From Caryophanales bacterium UBA6331 (GTDB lineage Bacteria > Bacillota_I > Bacilli_A > RF39 > UBA660), in NCBI GenBank assembly GCA_002438065.1, contig DJSP01000060.1, positions 1-34,461 of the forward strand: a stretch of 34,461 nucleotides of DNA, read 5' to 3'. Under the pieces are notes generated by a model. That model was given only the letters and a program-made list of their open reading frames with translations, did no database searches and was not told the origin of the DNA. Both the position numbers and the translations under genes were made by a program. Positions within the stretch are counted from its first letter, which is position 1, and each line of letters starts with the position of its first letter. Below are positions 22,069-30,080 of the stretch, piece by piece.

Positions 22069-23131
22069 ATATTAATTTTTCAATTAGTTCTTTATTGCGA
22101 AGTAGTCTTGGTTCGCTTGGATTATATTTTAAAGCTTTATTTACATAAATATAGGCTTCTTTATAATTTTTTTGATTATATTCACAAATAGTTAGAAGAT
22201 CTTCAATTGTTCCATTGTAACAAGCTGGATCATTAATATATGTCTTTGGATTTGATTTGATTTGGAGGGCAAGTAATAGATATAACTTAGCTTTATTATA
22301 TTCATTTAGATGGTAATATATTAGTCCTGTTTCGTAGTATCCTTCTCTTAAATATGGTGCTTCACTAATACTCATGATAGCGTATCTTAGGGCTTCATTA
22401 TAGTCTTTTAAGTTATAATATGATCTTGATATGAAACGCATAGATGCACATCTTTCATCGCGCCATGTGGCATTTTTCATTTTAAGATGATGTTTTAAAG
22501 TTTTAATTGCTTCTTTATATTTTCCGTAAAACATATATTCTCTTCCTAAATAGTGATAGTTACGATCATTTTTAGGATTTTCTTTAACTGAAAGTTCAAG
22601 TAGTGGTAAATAAGAACTTCGTGATTTGGTACTATCTGGATAATGTTTTAATACTATGTCTTCTATTAAAATAGTTTTAGAATTTTCTAGAGAACACTCC
22701 AAAACTTCATGAACAGGATTAACCCATTTATATCCATGACGACTATGAATTTTTTCATAAAAGAAATTTATAGCGGGATTATTATTCTTATCGAATGACC
22801 ATATGTAGTTGTATTTTACTAGATTATAGTTTTTGGCTTTTTCTAATTTTTGGCGCCATCCTTTATCAAATACTTCATCTAAATCAGTACATACGCATAA
22901 ATCGGTATCTTCAGGAACTAATTTTAATGATTCGTTTCTAGCAACATCAAAACGCCAGGGAGTAATTATTTTAGTAGTTACTTTAATGTTATGTTTTTTT
23001 AATTTTTCAACAGTATCGTCAGTTGAACCAGTATCAAGAACATATATTTCATCCGCTTCTTTCATAGATTCATACCAACGATCTACAAATTTAGATTCAT
23101 TTTTACTAATAGCATATACACATATTTTCAA
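22067..23131 (-). CDS. GT2-family glycosyltransferase with C-terminal TPR repeats
   Basis: A 354-residue protein. The N-terminal GT-A domain (about 1-200) has AISKNESKFVDRW, YVLDTGSTDDT and the metal-binding DLDE (about 102), and ends near the HEVLE and VLKHYPDS region. Residues 180-350 hold about five TPR-type helical pairs (YHYLGREYMFYGKYKEAIKT and the like). GT2 plus TPR is the build of enzymes that glycosylate peptides or surface polymers; acceptor and sugar are unknown. The start is TTG at 23131, 4 nt after AGGTGA. It is monocistronic with a terminator after it. Confidence 0.85.
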   Translation of the reverse strand: MKICVYAISKNESKFVDRWYESMKEADEIYVLDTGSTDDTVEKLKKHNIKVTTKIITPWRFDVARNESLKLVPEDTDLCVCTDLDEVFDKGWRQKLEKAKNYNLVKYNYIWSFDKNNNPAINFFYEKIHSRHGYKWVNPVHEVLECSLENSKTILIEDIVLKHYPDSTKSRSSYLPLLELSVKENPKNDRNYHYLGREYMFYGKYKEAIKTLKHHLKMKNATWRDERCASMRFISRSYYNLKDYNEALRYAIMSISEAPYLREGYYETGLIYYHLNEYNKAKLYLLLALQIKSNPKTYINDPACYNGTIEDLLTICEYNQKNYKEAYIYVNKALKYNPSEPRLLRNKELIEKLI

Positions 23132-23176
23132 TTTATCACCTATTAATTTTATGTTGTTAATTTTAAAAAAATGTGT

Positions 23177-23190
23177 TAGAGTATACTCTA
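23177..23190. promoter_or_regulatory. 14-bp perfect palindrome with -10 boxes on both strands
   Basis: TAGAGTATACTCTA is fully self-complementary, so TATACT appears on both strands (plus 23182-23187, minus 23180-23185), between divergent genes starting at 23131 and 23208. Neither strand has a good -35. It may be a bidirectional core promoter, an operator, or both. Confidence 0.5.
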
Positions 23191-23207
23191 TTTTAGGGAT
23201 GAAAATT

Positions 23208-23708
23208 ATGGATAGAAAATTTATTTTTAGAAAAAAGGCATTTACTCTATGTTTATTTTATTTATTAACATTTTCTAAATTTTTTAATAAGAAAAATAAT
23301 AATATTATAAAATATAATGAAGATTTTAGTATAGATGATAATTATTCGACATTTGCATATTTAAATGAAAAGAAAATAATATTTATAAACGATGAATTTT
23401 ATTATATTGAAGATGATAATGTTTATGTTGTTGATTTAAGATATATAACTGATTCGGATATAAAGATTTGTGGTTCTTATAAAATTTATTCTTTAGAAGA
23501 AATTCGTAATATTTTAAGTATTTTGCAAGAATATGAGAAAAGATACCCTTCTAGATGGAATAGAACAAATAGTTCTATGGAATATGAATGGATTGTGCAT
23601 AATTTAGCATATTATTTAGGTTTTTTCCCAAATAAGTCAATGGATGTAGATTTAGATAATGATGATGAAGGAAAATTAATACCTAAAATTTTAAAAAAGA
23701 CATATTAA
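23208..23708 (+). CDS. Hypothetical protein, 166 residues
   Basis: The chosen ATG at 23208 is 7 nt after AGGGAT; the ATG at 23199 touches that site and is less likely, and an open frame further upstream lies over the divergent glycosyltransferase gene. There is a basic N-terminus (MDRKFIFRKK) with a short hydrophobic patch, then an acidic and Asn-rich body. The best conserved-looking part is the end: NSSMEYEWIVHNLAYYLGFFPNKSMDVDLDNDDEG. No cysteines occur in the last two thirds and no clear membrane helix is present. I do not recognise the family. It is divergent from the glycosyltransferase and shares the palindromic promoter region. Confidence 0.7.
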   Translation: MDRKFIFRKKAFTLCLFYLLTFSKFFNKKNNNIIKYNEDFSIDDNYSTFAYLNEKKIIFINDEFYYIEDDNVYVVDLRYITDSDIKICGSYKIYSLEEIRNILSILQEYEKRYPSRWNRTNSSMEYEWIVHNLAYYLGFFPNKSMDVDLDNDDEGKLIPKILKKTY

Positions 23709-23741
23709 AAAGTGAAACTAAGATAATTAATTTCACTTTTT
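23707..23741. terminator. Bidirectional terminator between the 166-residue gene and lysS
   Basis: AAAAGTGAAA (23708-23717) pairs with TTTCACTTTT (23731-23740) around a 13-nt loop, with T runs on both strands. Confidence 0.8.
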
Positions 23742-25237
23742 TATTTATTATCATTTTGAATTGGTTTCATTGTTGGGAATAGTAATACGTCTCTGATTGA
23801 TTCTTGTTCAGTAAATAACATTATCATTCTATCAATGCCATATCCAATTCCGCCTGCTGGTGGCATACCGTATTCTAAGGCTTCGATAAAGTCATAATCG
23901 ATATCGTTAGCTTCATCATTACCTAATTCTTTTTCTTTTAATTGTTCTTCAAATCTTTCTAATTGATCGATTGGGTCGTTAAGTTCAGTATATGCATTCG
24001 CGCATTCATGTCCAGAAATAAATAATTCAAAACGATCAACAAATCTAGGATCTTCAGGATTTTTCTTAGTAAGAGGTGATATTTCTACAGGATGACCATA
24101 TAAAAAAGTTGGCTCAATTAATGTTTCTTCAACATATTTTTCAAAAAATAAATTAATTATATGTCCAACAGTATGTTCATGTTCTGCTACTTCAATATCA
24201 TGTTCTTTAGCAAGTTTTAAGGCTTCTTCAACTGTCATTTCTTGTTTAAAATCAATTCCGGTTTTTTCTTTAATAGCATCTACCATACTAATTCTTTTCC
24301 ATTTACCAGATAAATCAACATCATGTCCTAAATAATGGAAGGTAGTTTTTCCGCAAACTTTTTTGGCAATAGTTTGATACATTTCTTCAGTTAGGTCCAT
24401 CATTCCCTCTAGATTAGAATATGCTTCATATACTTCCATCATAGTAAATTCTGGATTATGTTGAGGATCCATACCTTCATTTCTAAATGTTCTACCTATT
24501 TCATATACTTTTTCCATACCACCAACTAGTAATCTTTTTAAATTTAATTCTAGGGCAATACGTAAGTACATATCTAAATCTTGCGTGTTATGATGAGTTA
24601 CAAATGGTCTGGCTGATGCACCAGTTAAAAGTGTTGTTAATATAGGTGTTTCCACTTCAACAAATCCTTTATTATCTAAGAAATTTTGAATACATCTAAT
24701 AATTTTAGGACGCATAAATGCGACTTTTTTAGAATCTTCATTCATTATTAAATCTACATAACGTCTTCTATATCTTTCTTCTACATCAGTTAATCCATGG
24801 AATTTTTCAGGTAGTGGACGCAATGACTTAACTAAATGAGTATATTCTAAACATTTTAAAGTTAATTCACCAGTTTTAGTTTTCATAACTTTGCCATAAA
24901 CTCCAACTATATCGCCGATATCAGCCGTTTTAAATAAATTATAAGTTTCTTCTCCAACATCATTAATAGAGATATAAATTTGAATTTTACCTTTTTTATC
25001 TTGAATTGTAAAGAATGATGCTTTACCCATTTTACGAATAAACATTATTCTTCCGGCTACTTTATAGCAATCATTAATATTTTCAAAGTCATCATGAGGA
25101 ATATCTTTATATTTTTCTTTTAAATCTTCTGAGTAAGCAGTGCGGTCATATCTTGAACCAAATGGATCAATACCTAATTCTTTTATTTTAGTTGCTTTTT
25201 CTCTTCTAACTATTTCTTGATCTGTTAAATTACGCAT
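23741..25237 (-). CDS. lysS: Lysyl-tRNA synthetase, class II
   Basis: A 498-residue enzyme charging tRNA-Lys. The N-terminal OB anticodon-binding domain (about 60-150) includes VAGRIMFIRKMGKASFFTI. The class II catalytic core has motif 1 near FLDNKGFVEVETPIL, motif 2 VYEIGRTFRNEGMD and motif 3 GGIGYGIDRMIMLFT. The length is normal. The ATG follows GAAGTGAT, with a second GGAGGA site slightly upstream. It has a strong promoter and is transcribed divergently from gerQ. Confidence 0.97.
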   Translation of the reverse strand: MRNLTDQEIVRREKATKIKELGIDPFGSRYDRTAYSEDLKEKYKDIPHDDFENINDCYKVAGRIMFIRKMGKASFFTIQDKKGKIQIYISINDVGEETYNLFKTADIGDIVGVYGKVMKTKTGELTLKCLEYTHLVKSLRPLPEKFHGLTDVEERYRRRYVDLIMNEDSKKVAFMRPKIIRCIQNFLDNKGFVEVETPILTTLLTGASARPFVTHHNTQDLDMYLRIALELNLKRLLVGGMEKVYEIGRTFRNEGMDPQHNPEFTMMEVYEAYSNLEGMMDLTEEMYQTIAKKVCGKTTFHYLGHDVDLSGKWKRISMVDAIKEKTGIDFKQEMTVEEALKLAKEHDIEVAEHEHTVGHIINLFFEKYVEETLIEPTFLYGHPVEISPLTKKNPEDPRFVDRFELFISGHECANAYTELNDPIDQLERFEEQLKEKELGNDEANDIDYDFIEALEYGMPPAGGIGYGIDRMIMLFTEQESIRDVLLFPTMKPIQNDNK

Positions 25238-25260
25238 ATTTAATCACTTCTTTCCTCCAT

Positions 25261-25289
25261 AGTATACTTAAAAAGTAATAAAAATGCAA
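25261..25289 (-). promoter_or_regulatory. Sigma-A promoter of lysS
   Basis: TTGCAT (25284-25289), a 17-nt spacer and TATACT (25261-25266) on the minus strand. Confidence 0.75.
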
Positions 25290-25321
25290 TAAAAGAATAA
25301 TCTTAATTTAGGAGGAACATT

Positions 25322-25681
25322 ATGAATGGAATGAATGGCAATTATTATCCTAGTGCTAAATATCCAAATGATTATAATTTAAATACAGCACCTATTGGAG
25401 GAAATGCAAATGGGAATGTTCAAGATGAACAAAGTTATATTGAAAATATTTTAAGATTAAATAAAGGTAAGAGAGCTAAGGCATATTTTTCTTTTCCAGA
25501 TTCTAATGAATGGCGTGATAAAGTTTTTGAAGGAATTATTGAAGAAGCAGGAAAAGATCACCTTGTTATGAGTGATCCTAAAACTGGCAAATGGTCTTTA
25601 ATTCTTCTTATTTATTTAAATTTTGTTGAGTTTGATGATAAAATAAATTATAGTCATGCTTATTCGGAGATAACTTATTAA
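25322..25681 (+). CDS. gerQ: Spore coat protein GerQ
   Basis: A 119-residue protein. From about residue 37 it follows GerQ closely: QSYIENILRLNKGKRAKAYFSF, WRDKVFEGIIEEAGKDHLVMSDPKTGKW, and the VEFDDKINY end. The first 35 residues are a short Asn/Gly-rich segment, less Gln-rich than in B. subtilis. In Bacillus GerQ is a coat protein cross-linked by transglutaminase and needed to localise the cortex hydrolase CwlJ. The ribosome binding site GGAGGA is strong. Its presence is the best sign of sporulation capacity in the window. Confidence 0.88.
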   Translation: MNGMNGNYYPSAKYPNDYNLNTAPIGGNANGNVQDEQSYIENILRLNKGKRAKAYFSFPDSNEWRDKVFEGIIEEAGKDHLVMSDPKTGKWSLILLIYLNFVEFDDKINYSHAYSEITY

Positions 25682-25693
25682 GTTATCTTTTTT
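25668..25693 (+). terminator. Intrinsic terminator of gerQ
   Basis: AGATAACTT (25668-25676) and AAGTTATCT (25680-25688) pair around a 3-nt loop and run into six Ts. The stem includes the stop codon. Confidence 0.85.
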
Positions 25694-25742
25694 AATTTCC
25701 GCTCAAAAATTAGTGTCGCTTGTGTCAGTGAATTTCAATGGA

Positions 25743-26282
25743 TTATAGTCGCCAATATAGTGGTATCAATTCGTTGTATATGTTTGTTTTTTGTCCATGG
25801 CCAGGATATATTTGGATATTTTTAGGAGATGCTAAAATTTTTTGAATGCTATCTAACATATCTTCATAATTTCCACCAGGCAAATCTGTTCTACCTATGC
25901 CTTGATAGAAAATAAAGTCTCCACTAAATAATTTATCGTTAAATAGGAATCCGACTAAATCTTCTTTATGTCCGGGATAAGCAATTACTTTAAATTTAAA
26001 TTTTTTTATTTTTATTTCTTTATCAGTATCTTTATAATCATAAACTTGTACGTTTTTGTATTTTAATATATCTTTTAAGGCACCATAGTGATCTTTATGA
26101 TAATGAGTTATTAATACTCCTAGTAAGTTTCCGTGAATATGTTTTAATATTGTTTTAGCTTCAGCGCCGGGATCAACTATTAAATAATCGTTATCAATAT
26201 TTAAAATGTAACAATTTTCTAATAGCCTTCCTACAACTAATGTTTTAATATTCAATTCAATCAGCTCTCTTTCCAACAACAT
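25743..26282 (-). CDS. MBL-fold hydrolase, glyoxalase II-like (YqgX type)
   Basis: A metallo-beta-lactamase-fold protein of up to 179 residues. The metal motif is THYHKDH (His60, His62, Asp64, His65), and AYPGHKEDLVGFL, FSGDFIFYQGIGRTDLPGG and YPGHG add the other ligands and the glyoxalase II-like active-site loop. Family members typically begin near residue 11 here (IKTLVVGRLLENCYIL), and TTG at 26255 lies downstream of GGAAAG/GAGAG. The ATG at 26282 overlaps a TATAAT and may not be in the mRNA, so the shorter start is preferred by context. Activity on S-lactoylglutathione or a related thioester is inferred. Confidence 0.85.
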   Translation of the reverse strand: MLLERELIELNIKTLVVGRLLENCYILNIDNDYLIVDPGAEAKTILKHIHGNLLGVLITHYHKDHYGALKDILKYKNVQVYDYKDTDKEIKIKKFKFKVIAYPGHKEDLVGFLFNDKLFSGDFIFYQGIGRTDLPGGNYEDMLDSIQKILASPKNIQIYPGHGQKTNIYNELIPLYWRL

Positions 26283-26345
26283 TATACTATATTTATTATT
26301 TTATTTTTATTAAAATTAATGTATAATTTATTGTAGGTGATTTAA

Positions 26346-26900
26346 ATGGGAACTATAGGAGCTATTAGTATAGTTTTATTGTTAATAATTATTGGAGGTG
26401 TATGTGGACTAATGTATGTTATTGTTTATAATAATTTACAAGCATATACTTTAAAAATTAATGAAGCAGAAGGTTTAATTGATGAACTCTTAAGAAAAAA
26501 ATATGATACTATTTTAATGATGAAAGATATTATTATTGAAGAAACTGACATTCCAGAGAAATCTTTCGATGAAGTAGTTAAACTTAAGAAGCAAAATTTA
26601 TCGAGTTTTGATTTAGAGAGAAAATTAAATGAATATAATAATTTGATAATTAAAATAAATGGTGATTACGATAATTTACTTAGTAATATAAGATTTAATA
26701 ATTATTTTAATGATTTGAACGAAATTAATCAAAAATTAGAGGCAGCAAAAAGTTTTTATAATAAATATACTAATATATTAAATAAGTATACTAAAAAATT
26801 TCCATCTAATGTGATTGCTTATAGTCATAATATTAAAACAAGGGCATTCTTTGATGGAAAAGATATGTTCGATGAGGATTTAAAAGATTTTAAATTATAA
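26346..26900 (+). CDS. LemA-like membrane-anchored coiled-coil protein
   Basis: A 184-residue protein with one N-terminal membrane helix (about 5-29), then a mostly helical domain. The pattern YNNLQAYTLKINEAEGLIDELLRKKYDTI, and later KLEAAKSFYNKYTNILNKYTKKFPSNVIA, follows the LemA family, whose members usually have an N-terminal anchor and a four-helix bundle; sequence is diverged from typical LemA (the LIPNLVETVKGY part is not conserved). The function of LemA is not established. The ATG follows AGGTGA, and TATAAT at 26322-26327 may be the promoter. Confidence 0.7.
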   Translation: MGTIGAISIVLLLIIIGGVCGLMYVIVYNNLQAYTLKINEAEGLIDELLRKKYDTILMMKDIIIEETDIPEKSFDEVVKLKKQNLSSFDLERKLNEYNNLIIKINGDYDNLLSNIRFNNYFNDLNEINQKLEAAKSFYNKYTNILNKYTKKFPSNVIAYSHNIKTRAFFDGKDMFDEDLKDFKL

Positions 26901-26903
26901 AAT

Positions 26904-26935
26904 AAAAACGAAGATTAAGTTGGTCTTCATTTTTT
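26904..26935. terminator. Bidirectional terminator between LemA-like and NUDIX genes
   Basis: GAAGAT (26910-26915) pairs with GTCTTC (26923-26928, one G-T), flanked by AAAAA and TTTTTT. It separates the convergent genes. Confidence 0.7.
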
Positions 26936-27359
26936 AATACAATAAATTATTTTCTTTGGCCCATGGAATAAAATGATCGGTTATGGCAGAAGATAAATCA
27001 CTTTCATCATCTTTTAAGCCATGCCATTTATAATCCATTATTTCTTCATTAGGTACTAATTCCACATTAATTGGTTTAGACGATATCATCATATGCATTT
27101 CAATTGTAAGGCCTGGATCTGATAAGGCTGGTTCCCTAAAACATAGAATTTCTTTTAAATCTTTTTCTTCAATTGTAAATCCGTTTGCTATTTCTTCAAT
27201 ACATTCTCTTACGGCAGCTTCTTTAAACGTTTCGCCTTTTTCGACTCCACCACCAACTAAGGTATATTTTCCTTTTTTTGCACTTCTTTGTGACATGCTT
27301 ACTAATACTTTTCCGTCTTTAATAAACACGGTTGATACAACATATATTAAATCTTCCAT
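26934..27359 (-). CDS. NUDIX hydrolase
   Basis: A 141-residue protein. The Nudix box at about 37-59 reads GGGVEKGETFKEAAVRECIEEI, keeping the catalytic REx2EE; the final Gly of the consensus is Ala. Enzymes of this family hydrolyse nucleoside diphosphates linked to another group; substrate cannot be assigned. It is the last gene of the rplI-dnaB-M23-walJ-rlmH operon, 12 nt after rlmH. Confidence 0.9.
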   Translation of the reverse strand: MEDLIYVVSTVFIKDGKVLVSMSQRSAKKGKYTLVGGGVEKGETFKEAAVRECIEEIANGFTIEEKDLKEILCFREPALSDPGLTIEMHMMISSKPINVELVPNEEIMDYKWHGLKDDESDLSSAITDHFIPWAKENNLLY

Positions 27360-27371
27360 TATTACTCCTTT

Positions 27372-27806
27372 TTATTTATGATATGTTTCATTATTAATTA
27401 TTTTAAATGAACGATAGATTTGTTCTAAAAGAATTCCCCTAAATAAACCATGAGGAAAGGTTAAATCACTAAATGATATTTTATAATCTACTTTTTCTAA
27501 AACTCTATCGGCTATGCCCTCTGAACCACCTATTATAAAATCGATGTTGCCATAATTCATTAAAGTTTTATCTATAAATTTTGATAATTCTGTTGATGTG
27601 TATTTTTTACCATTTAATGTTAAGGCAACTTTATATGATTTATCTTTTAATTTTGTTGAAATTCTATCTCCTTCTTCATTTTTATTTGAATCGATTAATT
27701 CAACTATTTCTAATTTATGATATTTATTTATTCTAGTTTGATAATCATTTATTAAATCAATTAAATATTTTTCTTTAATTTTTCCAATACATATAATTCT
27801 TATCAT
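27372..27806 (-). CDS. rlmH: 23S rRNA pseudouridine-1915 N3-methyltransferase
   Basis: A 144-residue SPOUT methyltransferase, somewhat shorter than the usual 155-160. The N-terminus MIRIICIGKIKEKYLIDLI, the SAM-binding knot IIGGSEGIADRVL and the end FPHGLFRGILLEQIYRSFKI with NETYHK are all present. It methylates the pseudouridine in helix 69 of 23S rRNA. The ATG overlaps the TGA of walJ. The neighbourhood walJ-rlmH is conserved in Bacilli. Confidence 0.94.
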   Translation of the reverse strand: MIRIICIGKIKEKYLIDLINDYQTRINKYHKLEIVELIDSNKNEEGDRISTKLKDKSYKVALTLNGKKYTSTELSKFIDKTLMNYGNIDFIIGGSEGIADRVLEKVDYKISFSDLTFPHGLFRGILLEQIYRSFKIINNETYHK

Positions 27807-28567
27807 ACTTTAATATTACCTGATTTTTCATTTTGTTTGGCAATAACAATATTGTCAAAATCAATTTCATGATCTTTAAATTCATTTTTTAGTGTTTCTA
27901 ATGCTATTTCGGGTGTGTTATTTTCTTCACTAAGGTGGGCTAAAATTATTTCTTTAGTATCATTACCAATTATTTTGCTTAAATAGAAAGCGGATGACTC
28001 GTTAGAAAGATGGCCCTTATCGCTAGCTACTCTTCTTTTTAACCATCCTGGATATCTACCATTAATTAGCATATCAGCATTATGATTGCTTTCAAAAACA
28101 TAAACTGTTTTATTTTTTAATTTATTAAAATATTTTTGATTAAGGTAACCTGTATCAGTAATTTGAACAACACTACTATTTCCTTCGGTTATTATATATC
28201 CACGAGAGTCTGATGTATCATGACTAGTTTTAATATTTTCTATTAATAAATCATCTATTATCATATCATCTTCTAGTAATAAAATATTTTCATATGTTTT
28301 TAAATATGGTAAATCTTCCAGCATAGGTATAGTTAATATTATGGTTGGATGATATTTTTTTACGATATTTTTTATAGAACTTACATGATCTGAATGAGTA
28401 TGAGTTATAAAAATATAATCGATATTATCTAAACTGGTATTATTTTCAATTAGTTTTTCATTTATATAAGTCATTGTACAACCGGCATCAATTAATACTT
28501 CGTGATTTGTTGTTTTTATATACGTTGAGTTACCTTTTGAACCACTTGCTAATACACTTACTAACAT
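27803..28567 (-). CDS. walJ: WalJ/YycJ-type MBL-fold nuclease-like protein
   Basis: A 254-residue protein from the ATG at 28567 (MLVSVLASGSKGN is the normal YycJ start; an upstream in-frame ATG is rejected). The metal motif THTHSDH has His56, His58, Asp60 and His61, followed by HDTSDSRGY and the C-terminal LAHLSEENN. In Bacilli it belongs to the walKR (yyc) neighbourhood and is linked to cell-wall and division homeostasis; a 5'-exonuclease activity has been proposed. Here walK and walR are not adjacent. Its start overlaps the end of the M23 gene by 7 nt. Confidence 0.88.
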   Translation of the reverse strand: MLVSVLASGSKGNSTYIKTTNHEVLIDAGCTMTYINEKLIENNTSLDNIDYIFITHTHSDHVSSIKNIVKKYHPTIILTIPMLEDLPYLKTYENILLLEDDMIIDDLLIENIKTSHDTSDSRGYIITEGNSSVVQITDTGYLNQKYFNKLKNKTVYVFESNHNADMLINGRYPGWLKRRVASDKGHLSNESSAFYLSKIIGNDTKEIILAHLSEENNTPEIALETLKNEFKDHEIDFDNIVIAKQNEKSGNIKV

Positions 28568-30063
28568 GAGTACACCGCGCATGGATTAATATATGATCCA
28601 TTTTTTAGAATAGCAAAATGTAAGTGAGTTCCAGTTGATGATCCTGAGTTTCCCATATTAGCAATATGTTGTGAACGGGATATTTTTTGTCCAGTTGAGA
28701 CTTTAATATCGTTTTTTAAATGAGCATATATAATTTCAAATTCGCCATATGAAACTCTAACATAATTTCCCCAAGAGTTCCCACACATTGAGCCTAAAAA
28801 TCCGTGATTTGGGCAAGATTTATATGTTGCTGTTACGATTCCTTCAGTAGAAGCATAAATTGGTGAGCCAAAACCAGTTCCGGAAATATCAATTCCATTA
28901 TGATGTCTTCCCCAACGCCATGCAAATGGGCTGGTAATTACATACGGAGATAAAGTAGGCCAACGCCATTCATCATTTCCTGTATTAACATATTCATAAT
29001 TAACACTTGGATTAGAATAATATTTTGTTCCTTTAGCAACAATTTTATTTATCGTTGGTTTAATTTCTTCTGATTTAGTAATTACAAGTTTTTCAATTTC
29101 ACCATTTTTATATTGAATTGATTCAGTTACTTTAGAAATACCATTAACACCTTCTTGAATTACTTTTGTTTGTCCAACATACATATCGTTATCTTCTTGA
29201 TATTCAGTAACGGCTTTATTAGTTATGTTTTCAACTACTTCTACTTCATGAATTATTTCTAATAAAGGAGAAATTAATCCAATAGATACTTCTTGATTTT
29301 TTTTAAGTAAAGTATTTTTACTTGTTATTGTTGGATTAGCAATTAAAAACTCTTCAATACTTAAGTTATTATTTTCAATTATATTATCAATTGAATCATT
29401 TTCTTTAACAGTATATGTTTTTTGTTTTTCAGTTGTACCAAATAATAAATATTTACTTAGGTCATCTGTATTAGTAAAAATCTTTTTATCAGTACTTATT
29501 AAAGTTTTCTTAATAGTAATTTCATCTTCCCAATAAACTGATGTTATTTTTGTTCCTTCATCAGTTATTTCTTCTTGAGTATTATTTTTGTAGTTATTTA
29601 GTTTGTCTTTACCAACAAAGGCAGATACCATATTATAGAAAGCATCTTCAAAATATTCCTTTTTTAAAGTATAAATGTATAATGGTTCTTTTGTTCCATC
29701 TTTGTATTTGATAGTAATAATATATCCTTCAATTGTAAATGAACTACTATTTTCGATGGTATTATATATTTCTTCAGAACTTTTGATATTTTCATTGTAT
29801 GTTGTTACCTTTTCGATTTCAAGTCCTCCAGGAGGATATACTTTGTCAACCCCATAATTATTTTTAATTTCTTGTTGTTTTTCATCGACTAGCTCAAGGA
29901 ATTCATTTTCATTAGATAGATATCCAATACTTTTTCCTTCAACAAATACTTCATATACGTCTTTAGGGACAGCATTCTTTTTAGTTGTTGGCAACAAGAA
30001 AAACATTATAGCAGATATTAAGATAGTTAATAATATTGAAATTAAAATTTCTTTCTTTTTCAT
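28561..30063 (-). CDS. M23 endopeptidase with LysM and G5 domains
   Basis: A 500-residue exported protein. An N-terminal membrane helix (about 6-25) anchors it. A LysM-like segment follows (KTYTVKENDSIDNIIENNN, about 205-250), then a G5 domain (about 275-345, EVVENITNKAVTEYQE to EEIKPT), then a LytM/M23 domain (about 370-500). Zinc ligands are in GRHHNGIDISG and THLHFAI, so it should be active on peptidoglycan cross-bridges. Four cysteines in the last 75 residues (CPNHGFLGSMC, NPCAVYSC) could form disulfides. It sits within the dnaB-walJ operon. Confidence 0.9.
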   Translation of the reverse strand: MKKKEILISILLTILISAIMFFLLPTTKKNAVPKDVYEVFVEGKSIGYLSNENEFLELVDEKQQEIKNNYGVDKVYPPGGLEIEKVTTYNENIKSSEEIYNTIENSSSFTIEGYIITIKYKDGTKEPLYIYTLKKEYFEDAFYNMVSAFVGKDKLNNYKNNTQEEITDEGTKITSVYWEDEITIKKTLISTDKKIFTNTDDLSKYLLFGTTEKQKTYTVKENDSIDNIIENNNLSIEEFLIANPTITSKNTLLKKNQEVSIGLISPLLEIIHEVEVVENITNKAVTEYQEDNDMYVGQTKVIQEGVNGISKVTESIQYKNGEIEKLVITKSEEIKPTINKIVAKGTKYYSNPSVNYEYVNTGNDEWRWPTLSPYVITSPFAWRWGRHHNGIDISGTGFGSPIYASTEGIVTATYKSCPNHGFLGSMCGNSWGNYVRVSYGEFEIIYAHLKNDIKVSTGQKISRSQHIANMGNSGSSTGTHLHFAILKNGSYINPCAVYSC

Positions 30064-30080
30064 TTAATCACTTCACTTTT

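Noticed and set aside
22833..23207. Upstream extension of the 166-residue gene across the divergent glycosyltransferase
   Set aside because: It runs antisense through a conserved coding region; a good ribosome binding site supports the ATG at 23208.
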